Source: Methylococcaceae bacterium (GTDB taxonomy: Bacteria; Pseudomonadota; Gammaproteobacteria; Methylococcales; Methylomonadaceae). From it: DNA of 61,968 nt. Shown here piece after piece: positions 57,157 to 61,968 of the stretch. The position numbers and the translations under genes are program-made. The notes under the pieces are model-generated. The model had not been told where the DNA came from and did no database searches. It was given only the letters and a program-made list of their open reading frames with translations. The stretch lies in contig DAOUSN010000008.1 in the NCBI GenBank assembly GCA_030627205.1, positions 1-61,968 of the forward strand, given 5' to 3'. How positions within the stretch are numbered: position 1 is the stretch's first letter; every line of letters begins with the position of its first letter.

Positions 57157-60039
57157 ATGTTTATAACTAAACAACAAAAACTCTTTCTAATTATTTGTTT
57201 TATTATTGTGCTTGGAATAATTGTCTCATTACTCACTTATTTTATATTGCTGAAAAAAAATGATAGAGAAATAACGTACATAGGTATTACAACACCTGCT
57301 AATAGTTCTGTTGAAAATATGACTATTTCTATGCAAAATGGAGCGCAATTATTCTTAGATACGTTTAATAAATCCGAAGTATTAAAAGAAATAAGAATTG
57401 ATTTAAAACAAATGTCTTTTTCTACAACAAATGCTAATGCTTTTAATAAAGTTGATACATTAAATAATGTTATTGCTATTATTGGGAACATAGATCAAAA
57501 TAATATTTCATTAGTAGAAAGACTTTATAAAGATCAAAAAATACCTGTCTTAAACAATCAGTCACTTGAAACCAAAACTACAAAAAATAATAACTGGTTA
57601 TATTCGCTAAACTTTGACCGAGATCATCAGGCGAAATTTATTGCTAATTATACGCGAAATGTTTTAGATAAAAAAATTGTAACAATAGTTCATGCTAATT
57701 CAAAGAATGCTGAATCTATTACCCATCAATTTACTGCCGTTTATAAACGTTTTGGAACTTTAATTAATTACACTCATTCGTTTGATAGTAATAATACCAA
57801 ACAATCAATTAATACTTTAATTACCGAAATTAAAAATAAAGAAGATTTAGGGATAATTTTTATTGCTGGAAATTCATTTGAATCAGCCTATTTTATCGTA
57901 CAAGCACGTAATGCAGGTATTAAAAATATGATTGTTGGTACGGATGCCATAGGAACAAATGAATTTATTAAAAATATAATAGCTTTAAAAAAAGAAAATA
58001 TAACAACTGCTTATTATACACATCAATTATTAATGGTAGCACCATTATTATTTGATACTGCAAATTCTAAAGCGCAACGATTTAAAAATCGTTATTTAAA
58101 ACGCTATGGTACTGATCCTGATTGGGTCGCAACTTATGCATACAATGCTGCTGAATTAATTACTAATGGCCTATTGAAAAAATCAAAAGAGAATGATGTT
58201 ATTAATACAAAAAATTATCGACAAAAAATTAATACTTATCTTGCTACGCTAGCCATTGAAAAAAATAAGTTAAAAGATACCATTGGTAGAGTTTTATTTT
58301 CAAGTGATGGTGAAAGGCAAGCTTCTGTCCAAGTAGGTATTTATGAAGGAACTGATCTTATTGCAGCAACAACGCAATTACAACCTATAAAAAAAGGCGC
58401 AACAATTAATTATATAAAAGAATTAAAGTCTGGTAAGATTTTATATGTTAATAATGCTTTTATGTATAAGACTGATGTTATCTACACGGGAATTGAGTTA
58501 AAAAGAATTAATGTTATTGACTTTGATAAAGAAACTGCTGAATTAGACTTTCATATTTGGTTTCGTTATAAAGGGAAGTTTAACCCTGCTGATATTGTAT
58601 TTTCCAATATTCTTCCAGATCAAGAAATTTCTTTAAATAAGCCCATATTAACTGATGAAAAAAAGGGATATTCTTTTAGGCTTTATCATATTAAAGCTAA
58701 TTTTTCCTTAAATTTTCTTTCTTTTAAACGTAAATATGGCACTCATTTATTAGGTTTCAATTTTACTCATAAACTATTGAATAAAAATAATATTGTTTAT
58801 GTTGCTGATGTTTTAGGAATGGATTTTAAGAATAAAATTAGATTAAAAGAAAAACTTGAAAACAATGTATTGTTATTACCAACCTCAGATTGGAAGGTAA
58901 CTGATGCCTGGCTTTCACAAGGTGTATATCATGCGCCATCTTATGGTGATCCTTCTTATGTTGGTTATAATGCAATCCCTGCTATTTTCTCTACTATTAA
59001 TTATAATGTTTTATTAGAAGAAAATAAATTTAGTTTTCATAATTCAATTCCTATAAATTATTATATTTATATTGGTATTTTTGGTTTAATGGGTGCTATT
59101 GTTGCAAGAATAATGGATAACCGATTAACAGGTTGTTTCTGGTTAGTATCCTCTTTAGTGATACGTATCATTGCTTGGCCATTAATTATTATTTCAGCAG
59201 ATAATTTAAGTATAGAGGAGGGGATAAAGAATGGACTGTCACCTCATTATATAGAACAAATGATCTTAATTTACGATACCTGTTTATATTTATTGGTGGC
59301 TATATTAGTTAATATGGCTATAAAACGTTTTGTATTTAGACCTATAGAAAATAGAACTGGTCATAAAGTTCCTGGATTAATTCGGTATTGTGTACTCGGC
59401 TCTATTTATACAATCGTTATTTTTTGTATTGTCGGTTTTATTTATAAACTACCACTAGGTAGTTTGCTTGCAGGGAGTGGTGTATTAGCAATGATAATTG
59501 GGATAGCTATTCAAGGTAATGTTGCTAATATTTTTTCAGGAATTTTACTTAATATAGAAAAACCTTTTTCTATCGGTGATTGGGTTAAAATTGGAAGTTT
59601 TGATAAAATAAAAATAATTGATATTACTTGGCGTTCAATGCATGTTATTGATAGGCAAAATAATATGATTAGCATTCCTAATGGTATTGTTGCAGAAAGT
59701 CAAATCATTAATTATTCTTCTAGGTATACTCGGATTGATCAAAAGTTTTATTTTCCCTTACAGTATACATCCGATGTTATTATTATATTAATTAAGAATG
59801 CGTTAGAGACTATTGATGATATTAATAGGATAAAAGCTACTGAACAAACGTTTAGAGGTTTAGAGTTAAAAGGTGATACTTGGCAAAATACTTACTTAGT
59901 AAGTTTCTTTATCGAAAACATTGACGAAGAAATAAGACTTAAAGTAATGGTTTTAGAAGCAATTTATAATGCTTTTTTGCAGGCAGGATGTACAATGAAA
60001 TTTCTTGAGCCAGAAGAAGTCGTAAAGGCAAATACATAA
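57157..60039 (+). CDS. MscS-family channel fused to a periplasmic binding domain and a pLGIC-like ligand-binding domain
   Basis: 960 residues. TM1 at about 9-32 is followed by a Leu/Ile/Val-type periplasmic binding domain (38-425; IGITTPANSS, IAIIGNIDQ, VGTDAIGTNEF). Residues 437-615 look like a beta sandwich with wording found in bacterial ligand-binding domains of pentameric channels: VIYTGIELKRINVIDFD, LDFHIWFRYKG and later FSLNFLSFKRKYG...IVYVAD. Then come several helices (about 631-763) and an MscS core: pore helix GSGVLAMIIGIAIQGNVA, EKPFSIGDWVKI and ISIPNGIVAESQIINYS. The design suggests a channel gated or tuned by a ligand. The MscS and binding parts are clear; the middle domain is my inference. 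The next gene encodes a secreted repeat protein. Confidence 0.85.
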   Translation: MFITKQQKLFLIICFIIVLGIIVSLLTYFILLKKNDREITYIGITTPANSSVENMTISMQNGAQLFLDTFNKSEVLKEIRIDLKQMSFSTTNANAFNKVDTLNNVIAIIGNIDQNNISLVERLYKDQKIPVLNNQSLETKTTKNNNWLYSLNFDRDHQAKFIANYTRNVLDKKIVTIVHANSKNAESITHQFTAVYKRFGTLINYTHSFDSNNTKQSINTLITEIKNKEDLGIIFIAGNSFESAYFIVQARNAGIKNMIVGTDAIGTNEFIKNIIALKKENITTAYYTHQLLMVAPLLFDTANSKAQRFKNRYLKRYGTDPDWVATYAYNAAELITNGLLKKSKENDVINTKNYRQKINTYLATLAIEKNKLKDTIGRVLFSSDGERQASVQVGIYEGTDLIAATTQLQPIKKGATINYIKELKSGKILYVNNAFMYKTDVIYTGIELKRINVIDFDKETAELDFHIWFRYKGKFNPADIVFSNILPDQEISLNKPILTDEKKGYSFRLYHIKANFSLNFLSFKRKYGTHLLGFNFTHKLLNKNNIVYVADVLGMDFKNKIRLKEKLENNVLLLPTSDWKVTDAWLSQGVYHAPSYGDPSYVGYNAIPAIFSTINYNVLLEENKFSFHNSIPINYYIYIGIFGLMGAIVARIMDNRLTGCFWLVSSLVIRIIAWPLIIISADNLSIEEGIKNGLSPHYIEQMILIYDTCLYLLVAILVNMAIKRFVFRPIENRTGHKVPGLIRYCVLGSIYTIVIFCIVGFIYKLPLGSLLAGSGVLAMIIGIAIQGNVANIFSGILLNIEKPFSIGDWVKIGSFDKIKIIDITWRSMHVIDRQNNMISIPNGIVAESQIINYSSRYTRIDQKFYFPLQYTSDVIIILIKNALETIDDINRIKATEQTFRGLELKGDTWQNTYLVSFFIENIDEEIRLKVMVLEAIYNAFLQAGCTMKFLEPEEVVKANT

Positions 60040-60061
60040 ACTTAATTTTTTGAGTAATCTA

Positions 60062-61968
60062 ATGAATAAAGTTAATAAAACCAGCCTAATTATATTTATC
60101 ACTCTCGTATCTATTTTTACGGTACAGGCTAAAGAAGTAGTGATTGAGGAAAAAGTGCAGCCTGTTATTTCTGAGCAAGAATATAATCGCTTAAAAATGG
60201 CTTTATTTTCAGGTAAAAACATAGAGCCTTTATTGTCACAAATATTATCTAAATTAGGTGGAGAGAAACAAAAAGAAGTATTTTTAAAGACGCTTCAACA
60301 AGCTTTTGTTGAAAATAAATCACTTCAACAAGCATTGAGTTCTGTAAAAAAAGCTTTACGATCTAATGCCAAGGTTCATAAAAACATTCAGTTACCTTTA
60401 AGTCCTAATGATGAATTATTACTAACGCTTGTTAATAACAATAGCATTGATAACGTATTAACTAAACTGAATTCAGATTTTGATACAAAACAGGTTAATA
60501 TTTTTAAAAATAAGTTAATAACTGAATTAGGACAAGGTGAGTCTACGGATAATTCCGTATCAATAGCGACTAAAAATGTTGCGGTGATAATATCTACAAA
60601 TGATGCTATCACAAAAAAAACGCCTCTATTATCAGAGAATATGTTGGTAGCTCTTGCCAAGGGAAATTCATTAGAGCCTATTTGGAAAAAAATTGTTAAA
60701 GATCATAATATTCCCCCCTTTGCCGTAGATAAATTTAAAAAGAATTTTTTAAAAGGTTTAGCTAATAGTTACCCTATTTCACAAGCACTCTCTCAAGCTC
60801 AAAAGTCAATAGGAACAAATCAAAATGTAAGTTCTAATTTTTTGGAAGCCTTAGCAACTGGAAAAGATATTTCTAGTATGATAAATAAGGAAACTCAATT
60901 ACTTACCAATAAACATTTAGGTATTGAAGCATCACTTAATACTTTATTGGCTCAGGGAGTAAATCCATCAATCGTCATAAACCAAGCTATTAATAATACC
61001 CTAAAAGAAAATCAAACAGTGGCAACGGTTAATTCTATTACTAATACACCAGAGGCCGCTTTATTAAATTCTCTAGCGTCTGGAAATAATATTACTCAAG
61101 CAATAACAGATATTGTTCAAAGTGACGGCGTAACCGCAGCTAATCCTCAAAATTTAGTTTCATCTATTGCACTGGGTTCAACTATCAGTAACGCGTTAGT
61201 AGAATCTAAAATGACTGCAAATAAAAGGGCTAATACACTAGCGAGTTTAAAAACAAAAAACTCCCCAGAACCTTTGATAATAGCTCTTGCATCAGGCAAT
61301 AATTTAGATAAAGCAATAGGCACTAATACGAGTTTCAAAAAAACAGTTATTAGCAATTTAAGTGAGGGAGATAGCCTGGCTACTGCGGTTAATAAATCTA
61401 CAAAACAGGCTAATAAAATAGCCTCTACCTCTGTAAAAATAAAGCAACCTGAAAGTGACTCAAAATTAATAACAGCGTTAGCAACGGGTAAAAAAGTAGA
61501 AGAATCTTTAAACCAACTAAATTCTAAAACGACAAGTTCATCGACAGAAGTTAATCTTGCCTTTCAAGAAACAATTGTAGATAGTTTAAGTGAAGGAAAT
61601 AGTCTTGCAATAGCACTGAACCAGACTGATACCACTGAAAATGCCACAACCACCGCTTCAACACAAGAAACGACTAATAGTAGTACCACTGAAAATGCTA
61701 CAACCACCGCTCCAACACAAGAAACCGTTGATAGCAGTACCACTGAAAATGCCACAACGACTGCTTCAACACAAGAAACGACTGATAGCAGTACCACTGA
61801 AAATGCTACAACCACTGCTTCAACACAAGAAACGATTGATAGTAGTACCACTGAAAATGCTACAACCACCGCTTTAACACAAGAAACGACTGATAGCAGT
61901 ACCACTGAAAATGCTATAACCACCGCTTCAACACAAGAAACCGTTGATAGCAGTACCACTGAAAATGC
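60062..61968 (+). CDS. secreted repeat protein, 3' end outside window
   Basis: Open frame from ATG 60062 to the end of the window (at least 635 residues), 22 bases after the MscS fusion gene and on the same strand. An N-terminal signal peptide (MNKVNKTSLIIFITLVSIFT, then VQA) is followed by an Ala/Asn/Ser/Lys-rich helical region containing a degenerate motif LAxGxxLxxAL at irregular spacing (examples: LFSGKNIEPLL, LAKGNSLEPIW, LATGKDISSMI, LASGNNITQAI, LASGNNLDKAI, LATGKKVEESL, LSEGNSLAIAL). From residue 524 an 18-residue Thr-rich repeat begins. The protein is probably surface-exposed. No known family; frames on the opposite strand across the repeats are not genes. Confidence 0.75.
   Translation, partial: MNKVNKTSLIIFITLVSIFTVQAKEVVIEEKVQPVISEQEYNRLKMALFSGKNIEPLLSQILSKLGGEKQKEVFLKTLQQAFVENKSLQQALSSVKKALRSNAKVHKNIQLPLSPNDELLLTLVNNNSIDNVLTKLNSDFDTKQVNIFKNKLITELGQGESTDNSVSIATKNVAVIISTNDAITKKTPLLSENMLVALAKGNSLEPIWKKIVKDHNIPPFAVDKFKKNFLKGLANSYPISQALSQAQKSIGTNQNVSSNFLEALATGKDISSMINKETQLLTNKHLGIEASLNTLLAQGVNPSIVINQAINNTLKENQTVATVNSITNTPEAALLNSLASGNNITQAITDIVQSDGVTAANPQNLVSSIALGSTISNALVESKMTANKRANTLASLKTKNSPEPLIIALASGNNLDKAIGTNTSFKKTVISNLSEGDSLATAVNKSTKQANKIASTSVKIKQPESDSKLITALATGKKVEESLNQLNSKTTSSSTEVNLAFQETIVDSLSEGNSLAIALNQTDTTENATTTASTQETTNSSTTENATTTAPTQETVDSSTTENATTTASTQETTDSSTTENATTTASTQETIDSSTTENATTTALTQETTDSSTTENAITTASTQETVDSSTTEN
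61631..61968 (+). repeat. 54-base tandem repeat (18-residue Thr/Ser-rich unit)
   Basis: At least six copies, each starting ACCACTGAAAATGC at 61631, 61685, 61739, 61793, 61847 and 61901, with another beginning at 61955; the array runs off the window. The coded unit is TTENATTTASTQETTDSS with few changes. All copies keep the frame. Confidence 0.95.

Noticed and set aside
61564..61959. Long open frames antisense to, and in another frame of, the 54-base repeats.
   Set aside because: They consist only of the repeat read in other frames; the signal peptide and the whole upstream frame support the plus-strand gene starting at 60062.

Overview
The window comes from an AT-rich gammaproteobacterium, most likely a type I methanotroph (order Methylococcales). 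The main clues are mfnB with a DUF447 gene, which belong to methanofuran and tetrahydromethanopterin-type C1 metabolism. A second clue is a CorA/MopE-like copper protein beside a CorB-like di-haem peroxidase and an OprC/NosA-type copper receptor, a set known mainly from methanotrophs. Housekeeping order also fits a gammaproteobacterium: rpsP-rimM-trmD-rplS, nlpD-rpoS, yggS next to pilT-pilU, and hisC-tyrA.

Layout. 1-3665: the 3' part of uvrD, then three unrecognised genes, two of them lipoproteins. 3745-7870: hemL, DUF447, mfnB, plsY, folB, folK. 7997-13462: the copper cluster, with a secreted protein, a TonB receptor and a di-haem peroxidase on the minus strand and CorA-like protein divergent. 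13556-16542: yggS, pilT, pilU. 16622-23704: a compact minus-strand operon of unknown function, in transcription order a cyclic-peptide-type ABC exporter, an SPFH protein, a lipoprotein fusing a periplasmic binding domain to calcium-type repeats and an OmpA domain, a 58-residue membrane protein, a DUF697 protein and a C45-like protein without its usual cysteine. 23802-31810: ribosomal/tRNA modification operon, hda, DUF2069, arsC, hldE, ubiA, trxB, hisC. 31813-32575: a decayed AAA ATPase and DUF4435 pair wedged between hisC and tyrA. 32568-39003: tyrA, ribB, tRNA-Leu, queA, rpoS, nlpD, a membrane J-protein and a small membrane protein. 39102-44491: a five-haem cytochrome, a secreted discoidin-like protein and an AsmA/YdbH-like protein.

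44508-57057 is accessory-rich: a transposase remnant and an orphan EcoRI-type methyltransferase, then mobB-moeA, a heavy-metal RND efflux operon with DUF3240 and a His-rich secreted protein, a ubiG stub, a HaeII-like restriction-modification pair, a REP-like hairpin, a transposase tail and the C-terminal part of an integron integrase.

The most unusual item is at 57157-60039: one protein that seems to join a periplasmic solute-binding domain, a beta-sandwich resembling the ligand-binding domain of pentameric ligand-gated channels, and an MscS channel. It is followed by a secreted repeat protein that runs off the end of the window. Together with the 16622-23704 operon, this is where I would look for an undescribed system. 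Both loci carry periplasmic binding domains fused to non-transport modules, which suggests ligand sensing rather than uptake. That link is an inference.
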